From contig CAVOGD010000006.1 of NCBI GenBank assembly GCA_963695155.1, positions 248,001 to 312,000 of the forward strand: DNA of 64,000 bases. The letters are read 5' to 3'. The translations under genes were made by a program, and so were the position numbers. Below the pieces are notes generated by a model that was not told where the DNA came from, did not search any database, and was given only the letters and a program-made list of their open reading frames with translations. This document shows, one piece after another, positions 47,471 through 55,734 of this stretch. Every line of letters starts with the position of its first letter. Within the stretch, counting starts at the first letter, position 1. Origin of the DNA: SG8-30 sp963695155. GTDB taxonomy: Bacteria > Pseudomonadota > Gammaproteobacteria > Steroidobacterales > Steroidobacteraceae.

Positions 47471-47557
47471 GTTCGGTCCCGGGCGCCTGGGCGGGGGGCC
47501 CGCCCAGGGCATGGTACGCGGCGAGTTGCATGAGCGTCTAGTATCTCCTGTATAGTA

Positions 47558-47571
47558 TCTTATATAAGACT
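47558..47571. promoter_or_regulatory. Palindromic GntR-type operator between the GntR gene and suyA
   Basis: TCTTATATAAGA (47558-47569) is a perfect 12-base palindrome, and the 11-base TTATATAAGAC also occurs upstream of the TonB receptor (41207-41217). A tandem TAGTATCT at 47539 and 47553 and a TATAGT -10-like box (47551-47556) overlap it. It is well placed to repress both divergent operons. Confidence 0.65.
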
Positions 47572-47628
47572 TCAGCCGTCTCCCGGCACCGATCCCGCGC
47601 GCCGGCCGGCCACAGGAGGACCCGTCCC

Positions 47629-47916
47629 GTGAGCGTTCCGCAACTGCTGGTTCACGACCGCCGCGACAACGTCGGCGTAGTGGTCGTCGAGGGCCTCGAG
47701 GCCGGCGCCGACATGCTGTGCGTGGTGACCGCCGACAACTCCGATTTCCGGATGGTGTCGCGTCAGGACGTGCCGATCGGCCACAAGGTCGCGCTGACCG
47801 ACCTGAAGCCCGGCGACACGGTCATCAAGTACGGCCAGGACATCGGCCGGATGGTCGCCGCCGCGGCACGCGGCGAGCACGTCCATATCCACAACCTCAA
47901 GACCAAGCGCTGGTAG
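47629..47916 (+). CDS. suyA: (R)-sulfolactate sulfo-lyase small subunit
   Basis: A 95-residue protein with the SAF fold of the N-terminal part of UxaA. GTG start with a strong AGGAGG ribosome site. Motifs: VHDRRDNVGVVVVEG near the N-terminus, the GHKVALTDLKPGDTVIKYGQ core and the terminal HVHIHNLKTKRW. In the SuyAB family the small and large subunits together eliminate sulfite from (R)-sulfolactate to give pyruvate. The large subunit gene follows in 14 bases. Split altronate dehydratases look similar, so the large subunit is the better guide to substrate. Confidence 0.8.
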   Translation: MSVPQLLVHDRRDNVGVVVVEGLEAGADMLCVVTADNSDFRMVSRQDVPIGHKVALTDLKPGDTVIKYGQDIGRMVAAAARGEHVHIHNLKTKRW

Positions 47917-47930
47917 GAGCGGACACAGAC

Positions 47931-49103
47931 ATGAGCACTGCCAGGAAGATCTGGGGCTACCGCCGCGAGAACGGCCGGGTCGGCGTGCGCAACTACGTTG
48001 CCATCCTGCCGGTCGACGACATCTCCAACGCGGCCTGCGAGGCCGTCGCGGCCCACATCCAGGGCACCATCGCGTTGCCGCACGCCTATGGCCGGTTGCA
48101 GTTCGGCGAGGACCTCGACCTGCACTTCCGCACTATGATCGGCACCGGCGCCAACCCCAACGTGGCCGCCTGCGTGGTCATCGGCATCGAGCCGGGCTGG
48201 ACGCAGAAGATCGTGGATGGCATCGCCGCCACCGGCAAGCCGGTCGCGGGCTTCTGGATCGAGAACAACGGCGACATCGCGACCGTCGCCGCGGCCTCGC
48301 GCAAGGCCAAGGAGTTCGTGCACCAGGCCACGGAACAGGTGCGGGTCGAGTGCGCCCTGTCCGAACTGTGGATCGCCGCCAAGTGCGGCGAGTCGGACAC
48401 CACCACCGGGCTGGCCTCCTGCCCCACCGTCGGCAACATGTACGACAAGCTGATCCCGCAGGGCATCTACGGCTGCTTCGGCGAGACGTCGGAACTGACC
48501 GGCGCCGAGCACCTGGCCGCGGCGCGCGCCGCGACGCCCGCGGTGGCGGACAAGTTCATGAAGACCTGGCAGGCCTACCAGGACGACGTGATCGAGGCGC
48601 ACAAGACCTCGGACCTGTCCGACAGCCAGCCCACCAAGGGCAACATCGCCGGCGGCCTGACCACCATCGAGGAGAAGGCGCTGGGCAACCTGGAGAAGAT
48701 CGGCAAGAAGACCAGCTTCATCGACGTGTTGCAGCCGGCGGAAGCGCCGGCCCGGGGCCCGGGGCTGTATTTCATGGACACCTCGTCGGCGGCGGCGGAG
48801 TGCAACACGCTGCAGGCCGCGGCCGGCTACGTGCTGCACATCTTCCCGACCGGCCAGGGCAACGTGATCGGCAACCCGATCATGCCGGTCATCAAGGTCA
48901 CCGGAAACCCGCGCACGGTGCGGCTGATGTCCGAGCACATCGACCTCGACGTGTCGGGGGTGGTGCGGCGCGAGACCACGATCGAGCAGGCCGGCGACGC
49001 GCTGATCGAGATGATCGTGCGAACGGCCAACGGCCGGATGACGGCCGCCGAGGCGCTTGGCCATCGCGAGTTCGTGATGACCAAGCTCTACCGCAGCGCC
49101 TGA
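47931..49103 (+). CDS. suyB: (R)-sulfolactate sulfo-lyase large subunit
   Basis: A 390-residue protein of the UxaA C-terminal family. It begins IWGYRRENGRVGVRNYVAIL and continues PVDDISNAACEAVA, FGEDLDLHFRTMIGTGANPN and VVIGIEPGWTQKIVDG. This PVDD-then-GIEPGW pattern marks the sulfolactate sulfo-lyase branch rather than altronate dehydratase. The iron-binding and family cysteines (KCGESDTTTG) and the TSELTGAEHLAAARAA segment are intact. It produces pyruvate and sulfite. It is flanked by comC and slcC, the two dehydrogenases known beside suyAB in Chromohalobacter, which strengthens the call. Confidence 0.82.
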   Translation: MSTARKIWGYRRENGRVGVRNYVAILPVDDISNAACEAVAAHIQGTIALPHAYGRLQFGEDLDLHFRTMIGTGANPNVAACVVIGIEPGWTQKIVDGIAATGKPVAGFWIENNGDIATVAAASRKAKEFVHQATEQVRVECALSELWIAAKCGESDTTTGLASCPTVGNMYDKLIPQGIYGCFGETSELTGAEHLAAARAATPAVADKFMKTWQAYQDDVIEAHKTSDLSDSQPTKGNIAGGLTTIEEKALGNLEKIGKKTSFIDVLQPAEAPARGPGLYFMDTSSAAAECNTLQAAAGYVLHIFPTGQGNVIGNPIMPVIKVTGNPRTVRLMSEHIDLDVSGVVRRETTIEQAGDALIEMIVRTANGRMTAAEALGHREFVMTKLYRSA

Positions 49104-49120
49104 CCCACCCCCGGACACCC

Positions 49121-50140
49121 ATGCCAGACCCTATCAAGCTGACGCTCGACGAAGCCCAGAACCTGGCCACCGCGGCATTGCTGGCGAGCCGCACCAGCGC
49201 GCGCAACGCGCGGCCCACGGCGCGGGCCCTGGTGGCCGCCGAGGTCGACGGGCAGGCAGGACACGGGCTCTCGCGCGTGCCTTCCTATGCCCTGCATGCC
49301 CGGTGCGGCAAGGTGAATGGCCTCGCCGAACCCAGTCTCGAGCGCGCCGGCGCGGCAGCGCTCAGGGTGGACGCCGCCCACGGCTTCGCCTATCCGGCCA
49401 TAGACATCGCGCTGGGCGAGCTGGTGCCGCTGGCCCAGCAGGCCGGCGTCGCCGCGGCGCTGGTCCATCGTTCACATCACTTCGGGCAGGCCGGCGCGCA
49501 TGCCGAGCGTGTCGCCAAGCGCGGGCTCGTGTGCCTGGTCCTGGGCAACACCCCCCGCGCGATGGCCTTCTGGGGCGGCCGCCAGCCGGCGATGGGCACC
49601 AATCCCGTCGCGTTCGCCGCACCCCTGGCCGGCGGCAGGCCGCCGCTGGTCATCGACCTGGCCCTGTCGGTGGCGGCGCGCGGCAAGATCGTCGCCGCGC
49701 AGAAGGCAGGCAAGCCGATCCCGGCGGAGTGGGCGGTCGGGCCCGACGGCCAGCCGACGACCGACCCCGGTACAGCCCTGGCCGGCGCACTGTCCCCCAT
49801 CGGCGGGGCGAAGGGCGCGGCGCTGGCGCTGATGGTGGAGGTCCTCGCGGCTGCGTTGACGGGCAGCGCGTTCGGCTGGGAGGCCAGCTCGATGTTCGAC
49901 GACAAGGGCGGCCCGCCGGGCACGGGACACGTCCTGCTGGCGTTCGACCCGGGACCGTTGTCCGGCGGCGCCTTCGCCGGTCGCATGACGGACCTCGTAC
50001 AGACGCTCGAATCGGAGCCGGGCGCGCGCTTGCCGGGCACGCGCAGGCTGGAGCGCCGCCAGGCCGCCGCGCGCGACGGCATCACGATCCCGGCATCCCT
50101 GCACGAAGAGATCCAGTCACTCATCCAGCACCCGGCCTGA
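49121..50140 (+). CDS. comC: LDH2/malate dehydrogenase-family oxidoreductase (candidate (R)-sulfolactate dehydrogenase)
   Basis: A 339-residue NAD(P)-dependent dehydrogenase of the type II malate/L-lactate family (not the Rossmann lactate dehydrogenases). Family blocks: DGQAGHGLSRVPSYALHARC, VHRSHHFGQAGAHAE (catalytic His), TNPVAFAAPLAGG and SPIGGAKGAALALMVEVLAA. In sulfolactate users such as Chromohalobacter salexigens the ComC of this family reduces 3-sulfopyruvate to (R)-sulfolactate, and together with SlcC converts (S)- into (R)-sulfolactate. Placed between suyB and the slcC-like gene in one operon. Other 2-hydroxyacid roles cannot be excluded. Confidence 0.75.
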   Translation: MPDPIKLTLDEAQNLATAALLASRTSARNARPTARALVAAEVDGQAGHGLSRVPSYALHARCGKVNGLAEPSLERAGAAALRVDAAHGFAYPAIDIALGELVPLAQQAGVAAALVHRSHHFGQAGAHAERVAKRGLVCLVLGNTPRAMAFWGGRQPAMGTNPVAFAAPLAGGRPPLVIDLALSVAARGKIVAAQKAGKPIPAEWAVGPDGQPTTDPGTALAGALSPIGGAKGAALALMVEVLAAALTGSAFGWEASSMFDDKGGPPGTGHVLLAFDPGPLSGGAFAGRMTDLVQTLESEPGARLPGTRRLERRQAAARDGITIPASLHEEIQSLIQHPA

Positions 50141-50171
50141 ACGGCGCGGGGGCATCACCGGAGCGCTATAG

Positions 50172-51098
50172 ATGGCCGATATCGTGATCACCGAGTTCAT
50201 GGACGAGGACGTCATCGCCAGGGAGTTCGCCGGCCGCGACGTGCTGTACGACGCGAAGCTCGTGGACCAGCCGGAAGCGCTGGCCGCCGCCCTCGGCGAC
50301 GCGCGCGCCCTGCTGGTCCGCAACCGCACCCAGGTGCGCCCGCCGCTGCTGGCCCAGGCGCCGCAGCTGAAGGTCGTCGGCCGGCTGGGCGTGGGGCTCG
50401 ACAACATCGACCTTCCCGCCTGCGAGGCGCGCGGCGTCAAGGTCTACCCGGCGACCGGCGCCAACGACGTGGCCGTCGCCGAGTGGGTCATCACGGCGGC
50501 GCTCGTGCTGTTGCGCGGCGCCTGGTTCGCCAGCGCCCGTGTCGCGGCAGGCCAGTGGCCGCGCATGGCCCTGATCGGTCGCGAGCTGTCCGGCCAGCGG
50601 CTCGGCCTGGTGGGCCTCGGTGCGATTGCGCGCGAAACGGCGAGCCGCGCCCGTGCGCTCGGCATGACCGTCGCGGCTTTCGACCCGCACCTGGAGGCGG
50701 ACCACGCCGCCTGGGCTTCGGTCGAGCGGCTGGACCTGGACGCGCTGCTGGCGACCAGCGATGCGATCAGCCTGCACGTGCCCCTGACGCCGGAGACGCG
50801 CTCCATGATCGACGCCCGCGCCCTGTCCCTGATGAAGCCGAGGGCGGTCCTGATCAACGCCGCGCGGGGCGGCGTGGTCGACGAAACGGCGCTGGTGGCG
50901 GCCTTGCGGGGCGGGCAACTGGCCGGCGCCGCGCTGGACGTGTTCGAGTCGGAGCCGCTCGACGCCACCCTGGGTGCGCGCTTTGCCGACGTCCCCAACC
51001 TGGTGCTGACGCCGCACATCGCCGGCGTCACCGAGCAGTCCAACCTGCGGGTCAGCGAGGTGACGGCCACGGCCGTGCTGCGGCACCTCGATGGCTGA
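50172..51098 (+). CDS. slcC: D-2-hydroxyacid dehydrogenase (candidate (S)-sulfolactate dehydrogenase)
   Basis: A 308-residue Rossmann dehydrogenase of the phosphoglycerate/D-lactate family. The dinucleotide motif is RLGLVGLGAIA (about 143-153). The catalytic triad is Arg232 (INAARGGVVDE), Glu261 (ALDVFESEP) and His282 (TPHIAGV). The N-terminus (MADIVITEFMDEDVI) and VVGRLGVGLDNID resemble SlcC, which oxidises (S)-sulfolactate to 3-sulfopyruvate with NAD. It is the partner of comC and follows it by 31 bases. Without the operon context it would be called only a 2-hydroxyacid dehydrogenase. Confidence 0.75.
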   Translation: MADIVITEFMDEDVIAREFAGRDVLYDAKLVDQPEALAAALGDARALLVRNRTQVRPPLLAQAPQLKVVGRLGVGLDNIDLPACEARGVKVYPATGANDVAVAEWVITAALVLLRGAWFASARVAAGQWPRMALIGRELSGQRLGLVGLGAIARETASRARALGMTVAAFDPHLEADHAAWASVERLDLDALLATSDAISLHVPLTPETRSMIDARALSLMKPRAVLINAARGGVVDETALVAALRGGQLAGAALDVFESEPLDATLGARFADVPNLVLTPHIAGVTEQSNLRVSEVTATAVLRHLDG

Positions 51099-51113
51099 AG
51101 GGGCGCGCAGGCC

Positions 51114-52625
51114 GTGACCGGGCCGCCGGCGACTGACCACGGTTACGACCTGCTGGTCGTCGGTGGCGGCATCAACGGCTGCGGTATCGCACGCGACGCG
51201 GCGGGCCGCGGCCTCAAGGTCCTGCTGTGCGAGCAGGACGACCTGGCCGCGCATACCTCCTCGGCAAGCACCAAGCTGATCCACGGCGGCCTGCGCTACC
51301 TGGAACACTACGAGTTCAGCCTGGTCAGGAAGTCGCTCAGGGAGCGCGAGGTGCTGCTGGACGCAGCGCCGCACATCATGTGGCCGTTGCGATTCGTGCT
51401 GCCGCACGACTCGCACCTGCGGCCGGCCTGGCTGATCAGGCTCGGCCTGCTCCTCTACGACAACCTGGCCCGCCGCAGGCGCCTGCCCGCCTCCGCCGCC
51501 GTCAACCTCGGGTCGCACGCGGCCGGCCCGGCGCTGCAGCCGCGGTTCCGCCGCGGCTTCGAGTACTCCGACGGCTGGGTCGACGATGCGCGGCTGGTGC
51601 TGCTCAACGCGCTGGACGCCCGCGAGCGCGGCGCCGAGGTGCTGGTGCGCACGCGCTGCGAGAATGTGCGTCGCGAGGCCGGTCACTGGCTGGCGAGCCT
51701 CGTGGACACCGACGGTGCGGTGCGTGAATGCCGCGCCCGTGCGGTGGTGAATGCCACCGGGCCCTGGGCGGCGCGTTTCCTGCGTCGCCACTCGCCGGTC
51801 CGCAGCGAGAATGGGGTGCGCCTGGTCAAGGGCAGCCACATCATCGTGCGCGCCCTCTTCGACCATCCCTACGCCTACATCTTCCAGGGCGCGGACGGCC
51901 GCATCACTTTTGCCATTCCGTACGAACAGCAGTACACCCTCGTCGGCACGACCGATGTCGAGTTTCTCGAGGAACCCGGGGCGGCGACCCGGATCAGCGA
52001 CGACGAGGTGGCGTACCTGTGCGGCATGATCAACCGCTACCTGCGCACGGAAATCGGGCCCGCCGACATCGTCTCCAGCTACTCGGGCGTGCGCCCCCTG
52101 CTCAATGACTACGCGAGCGACGCACCGAGCGTGACCCGGGACTATGCGCTCGAGCTCGATAACGGCGGGCCGCCGATCCTGACCATCTTCGGCGGCAAGC
52201 TGACGACCTACCGCAAGCTCGCGGAAGAGGTCGTGGACCGGCTGCTGCCGCTGCTGGGCCACCGCGCCGGGTCCTGGACGGAAGGTGCCTGCCTGCCCGG
52301 CGGGGACCTGCCGGGAAGGGACTTCACGGCGTTTCGCGCCCAGCTGGCCAGGCGCTGGCCCTGGCTGCCTGCAGCGCTGGCGGCGCGCTTCGCGCGCTCG
52401 TACGGGACGCGCATCGAGCGGGTCCTGGGCGATGCGCGGGACGTCGCAGGACTCGGCACGCAGGTGTTGCCCGGCCTGCATGAGCGCGAGATCCTCTATC
52501 TTCGCCGCGAGGAGTGGGCGCGCACCGCCGAGGACATCCTGTGGCGGCGCAGCAAGCTCGGGCTCGGCCTTGCGGCGGACGCGACGGCCCGCCTCGACAG
52601 GTGGCTCGCCGGGAATCCGGTCTAG
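51114..52625 (+). CDS. glpD: Glycerol-3-phosphate dehydrogenase (GlpD)
   Basis: A 503-residue FAD-dependent, membrane-associated enzyme that oxidises sn-glycerol 3-phosphate to dihydroxyacetone phosphate and passes electrons to quinone. The FAD motif is LLVVGGGINGCGIARDAAGR; HTSSASTKLIHGGLRYLEHY is the family signature; YTLVGTTDVEF and GGKLTTYRKLAEE follow. GTG start at 51114, 15 bases after slcC. Its presence in this operon makes sense if the substrate is sulfoquinovosyl-glycerol, which yields glycerol on hydrolysis. Confidence 0.94.
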   Translation: MTGPPATDHGYDLLVVGGGINGCGIARDAAGRGLKVLLCEQDDLAAHTSSASTKLIHGGLRYLEHYEFSLVRKSLREREVLLDAAPHIMWPLRFVLPHDSHLRPAWLIRLGLLLYDNLARRRRLPASAAVNLGSHAAGPALQPRFRRGFEYSDGWVDDARLVLLNALDARERGAEVLVRTRCENVRREAGHWLASLVDTDGAVRECRARAVVNATGPWAARFLRRHSPVRSENGVRLVKGSHIIVRALFDHPYAYIFQGADGRITFAIPYEQQYTLVGTTDVEFLEEPGAATRISDDEVAYLCGMINRYLRTEIGPADIVSSYSGVRPLLNDYASDAPSVTRDYALELDNGGPPILTIFGGKLTTYRKLAEEVVDRLLPLLGHRAGSWTEGACLPGGDLPGRDFTAFRAQLARRWPWLPAALAARFARSYGTRIERVLGDARDVAGLGTQVLPGLHEREILYLRREEWARTAEDILWRRSKLGLGLAADATARLDRWLAGNPV

Positions 52626-52670
52626 TGTCGCGGGACGGCTCAGCGGCCGGCCACGGCAGGAGGTCCAGAC

Positions 52671-54173
52671 ATGCCACGCTACGTACTTTCGCTCGATCAG
52701 GGCACGACCAGTTCGCGGTCGATCCTGTTCGACCACGGCGGCAACGTCGTGGCCAGCGCGCAGCGGGAGTTCACCCAGCATTTCCCGCAGCCCGGCTGGG
52801 TCGAGCACGATGCGAACGAGATCTGGGACACGCAGGCCGCGACGATCCGCGAGGTGCTGGCGCGCGCACAGGCGACGCCGGCGGACCTGGCCGCGGTGGG
52901 CATCACCAACCAGCGCGAGACGGTCGTGTTGTGGGAGCGTGCGACGGGCAACCCGGTGGCCCGGGCCATCGTCTGGCAGGACCGTCGCACGGCTGACCTG
53001 TGTGCGAGACTGCGCGACGAGGGGCACGAGGCGCGGGTGTCACAGCGCACCGGCCTGCTGCTGGACCCGTACTTCTCGGCCAGCAAGCTTGCCTGGCTGC
53101 TGGACGCGCTGCCCGGCGGGCGCGAGCGCGCCGAGCGCGGCGAACTGTGTTTCGGCACCATCGACAGCTGGCTGGTGTGGAAGCTGTCCGCACACCGCCT
53201 GCACGTCACCGACGTGAGCAACGCCAGCCGCACGTCCTTGCTGGACCTGCACAGCGGGCAATGGGACGAGGAGATGCTGCAGCTGTTCCGCATCCCCCGG
53301 GCATGCCTGCCCGAGGTGCTGCCCTCATCGCTGGGCGCCGGCACTGCAGGACCGCTGGAAGTGACGATCGCAGGCACCACGGTTCCTCTGGGCGGCATTG
53401 CCGGCGACCAGCAGGCGGCACTGTTCGGCCAGGCCTGCCTGCAGCCCGGCATGGCCAAGAACACCTATGGCACCGGTTGCTTCCTGCTCATGAACACGGG
53501 CCACCAGCCCCTGCCCTCCCGCAACCGGCTGTTGACGACGGTGGCCTGGGACCGCGGCGGCAGGCAGTACGCGCTGGAGGGCAGCGTGTTCATTGGCGGC
53601 GCCGTCGTGCAGTGGCTGCGCGACGGTCTCGGCCTGATCGAACGGTCGGCCGATATCGAGGCGCTGGCGGCCACGGTGACCGACAGCGGCGGCGTGTTCC
53701 TGGTGCCGGCCTTCGCCGGGCTGGGCAGCCCGCACTGGGACGCCTATGCGCGCGGCATCATGGTGGGCATGTCGCGCGGCACGAACCGCGGTCACGTTGC
53801 GCGTGCCGCGCTCGAGTCCATCGCGTTCCAGAGCGCGGAGCTGCTGCAGGCAATGCAGCAGGACGCCGGCCAGCCGCTGACTGAGCTGCGCGTGGACGGC
53901 GGCGCCACGGTCAACAACCTGCTGATGCAGTTCCAGGCGGACCTGCTCGGCGTGCCCGTGGTGCGGCCGCGCGTGACGGAAACGACCGCGCTGGGAGCCG
54001 CCTATCTCGCCGGCCTGGCCACGGGTTTCTGGTCATCGGTGGGTGAGGTCGAGGCCGGCTGGCAGGTAGACCGGCGCTTCGAGCCGGCGGGTGACCGCGG
54101 TCGCGCCGAGGAGCTGATGCACCATTGGTCGCGGGCTGTCGAACGCTCGCGCGGCTGGAGCCGGCCGGGCTGA
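52671..54173 (+). CDS. glpK: Glycerol kinase
   Basis: A 500-residue FGGY-family kinase making glycerol 3-phosphate from glycerol and ATP. Signatures: LSLDQGTTSSRSILFDHGG, the FGGY pattern GNTYGTGCFLLMN-type (KNTYGTGCFLLMNTG) and GLGSPHWDAYARG. Good ribosome site (AGGAGG) in front. Pairs with glpD; no glpF facilitator is encoded in the window, so glycerol may arise inside the cell or enter otherwise. Confidence 0.95.
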   Translation: MPRYVLSLDQGTTSSRSILFDHGGNVVASAQREFTQHFPQPGWVEHDANEIWDTQAATIREVLARAQATPADLAAVGITNQRETVVLWERATGNPVARAIVWQDRRTADLCARLRDEGHEARVSQRTGLLLDPYFSASKLAWLLDALPGGRERAERGELCFGTIDSWLVWKLSAHRLHVTDVSNASRTSLLDLHSGQWDEEMLQLFRIPRACLPEVLPSSLGAGTAGPLEVTIAGTTVPLGGIAGDQQAALFGQACLQPGMAKNTYGTGCFLLMNTGHQPLPSRNRLLTTVAWDRGGRQYALEGSVFIGGAVVQWLRDGLGLIERSADIEALAATVTDSGGVFLVPAFAGLGSPHWDAYARGIMVGMSRGTNRGHVARAALESIAFQSAELLQAMQQDAGQPLTELRVDGGATVNNLLMQFQADLLGVPVVRPRVTETTALGAAYLAGLATGFWSSVGEVEAGWQVDRRFEPAGDRGRAEELMHHWSRAVERSRGWSRPG

Positions 54174-54187
54174 CCCGACGGTCCGCG

Positions 54188-54207
54188 CCCGGGCCTGCCG
54201 GCCCGGG
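54188..54207 (+). terminator. Hairpin after glpK
   Basis: CCCGGGCC-TGCC-GGCCCGGG is a perfect 8-bp stem 14 bases after the glpK stop. No T tract, so termination is likely from position but not certain. Confidence 0.45.
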
Positions 54208-54327
54208 TATCCCGCATGGTGCGTACGCGCGAATGATGGGACACTTGCCGTTGCGCGCTGCCGCGCCCATACGGGTCATGCCTGGCCGGGAATCGGCCCG
54301 CCGGGCGTGTGCCCGGCAGGAGGAAAC

Positions 54328-54777
54328 ATGGCTGGCCTGAAGACGATCCTGGTCCCCGTCGATTTCTCGATCCATGCCGCACAGGCGCTCGAGACCGCGA
54401 TCGAGCTCGCCAGGACGTTCAAGGCGAAGCTGCATCTCCTGCATTGCTGCCAGCTCAACGTGGGCGTGAATTCAGCCTACGGACTGATGGTCCCACCCAG
54501 CTTCGACCGCGAGATCCGCGAAGCGGCGGCCCGCCGGCTCGCGGAGTGGCGCGACAAGGTGACCGCCATGAACGTCGAGGCCGACACCGAGATTTCCGCG
54601 GTGTCGCCCACGGAGGCCATTGCGGGCACGGCGGACCGCATCGGCGCGGACCTCATCGTGATCGGCACGCGCGGCCTGTCCGGTATCAAGCACGTGATGG
54701 TGGGCAGCGTCGCCGAGCGCACGGTGCGCAACGCCAACTGCCCCGTGCTGACCGTCAAGGCCAAGAGCGAGGACTAG
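54328..54777 (+). CDS. Universal stress protein (UspA family)
   Basis: A 149-residue UspA-fold protein. The N-terminus GLKTILVPVDFSIHAAQALE and the ATP-binding GTRGLSGIKHVMVGSVAERT motif (the Gly-2x-Gly-9x-Gly-Ser type) are present. AGGAGG precedes the ATG. A separate transcription unit from glpK is likely because of the hairpin between. Its role is general stress survival; no link to sulfonate use can be shown. Confidence 0.88.
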   Translation: MAGLKTILVPVDFSIHAAQALETAIELARTFKAKLHLLHCCQLNVGVNSAYGLMVPPSFDREIREAAARRLAEWRDKVTAMNVEADTEISAVSPTEAIAGTADRIGADLIVIGTRGLSGIKHVMVGSVAERTVRNANCPVLTVKAKSED

Positions 54778-54816
54778 GTACCGCGCGCACCCGGCCGGGT
54801 GCGGCGAACCTGGGAA

Positions 54817-54844
54817 GGCCGGGCCGCCAGGGGGCGGCCCGGCC
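54817..54844. terminator. Long GC-rich hairpin between convergent genes
   Basis: GGCCGGGCCGCC / GGCGGCCCGGCC is a perfect 12-bp inverted repeat with a 4-base loop, between the usp gene and the end of the porin gene. A second palindrome GCACCCGGCCGGGTGC sits at 54787-54802. Convergent terminator is the best explanation. Confidence 0.55.
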
Positions 54845-54882
54845 GCGTCAAGCGGGCGATATCCCCGCCCCGCGTGGCCCGC

Positions 54883-55608
54883 TTACTCGCCTTTGGCCCA
54901 GGGGAACGTGGTCGAGATCGAGAACAGCACGCGCGGTTCCGTATTGAACACGTCGTCCGTGATCTCGTTCGCGCTGTTCAGGTTCGTGCCCGTGAACTTG
55001 AGCTCCATGTCGAAGTAGCCGGCCGTGTAGCCGATACCGACCGCGAAGTCCATGTACTCATCCCAGCCGTCGAAGGCATCGCCGTAGTTGTAGCCGGCGT
55101 GCAGGTTCAACGCGAAGTTCTCGGCCAGCTCGAAGCTGGCATTGACTTCGGTGTACAGGGCATTCTCGTCGGTGCCGCTCCAGTCGTTCGTGAACCACTG
55201 CTTGAACTCGAACGGTCCCTTGCTGATGCCGAACCAGATCTCGGGGTAGGCCGAGATCTTGGATGCGGTGATGGAACTGGAACTACCCGGGTAGGTGTAC
55301 CACACGATGCCGGTGTCCCAGCCTACGCCGCCGGCCGTCTCGCCGCCGAAGCCCAGGTAGAGGTCCAGCTCGATGTCGCCGTCGATGTCGCTGCCGTAGT
55401 CGATGTTGCTGGCCCAGGCACCGGCATAGAAGCCGCTGTCATGGGCCCAGTCGAGGCTTGCCTGCAGCGCCGGATCCTTGGCGCTCAGCGAGACGCCGCG
55501 GAAGTCGTAGTCGGACACCGCGGTAACCGTCCCCGAAAACTCATTGGCGCTTGCAGCCCCAGCCATCAGGCACAAGCTGCCTGCCACAAGACCTGTTAAA
55601 TACCTCAT
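54883..55608 (-). CDS. TorF-family putative outer-membrane porin
   Basis: A 241-residue outer-membrane protein with signal peptide (LVAGSLCLMAGAASA) and alternating beta-strand pattern. FSGTVTAVSDYDFRGVSLSA near the start and DSGFYAGAWASNIDYGSDID are hallmarks of the TorF/TIGR02001 porin family, which is uncharacterised but often neighbours transport genes. Ends STTFPWAKGE. Strong ribosome site (AAGGAGA) before ATG 55608. Stand-alone gene. Confidence 0.85.
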   Translation of the reverse strand: MRYLTGLVAGSLCLMAGAASANEFSGTVTAVSDYDFRGVSLSAKDPALQASLDWAHDSGFYAGAWASNIDYGSDIDGDIELDLYLGFGGETAGGVGWDTGIVWYTYPGSSSSITASKISAYPEIWFGISKGPFEFKQWFTNDWSGTDENALYTEVNASFELAENFALNLHAGYNYGDAFDGWDEYMDFAVGIGYTAGYFDMELKFTGTNLNSANEITDDVFNTEPRVLFSISTTFPWAKGE

Positions 55609-55734
55609 TGGTTCTCCTTGGTTGTGCCGGGCTCTAGGCGAACCACAGCGTATGCTCAAACTCCCACTAAACAATCCGGCCCCTCAGCGATGCGGCGGGG
55701 GCACGCCGGTTGTGCCCTCGCCGCGGCATCCTCG

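Noticed and set aside
47629..49103. Altronate (or galactarate) dehydratase, split form
   Set aside because: The large subunit has the sulfo-lyase pattern (PVDDISNAACEAVA, GIEPGW), and comC/slcC-like genes follow; no uronate genes (uxaB, uxaC) are near. It stays as the alternative.
47763..49118. Minus-strand open frame opposite suyB
   Set aside because: No family similarity, and suyB is intact with its ribosome site.
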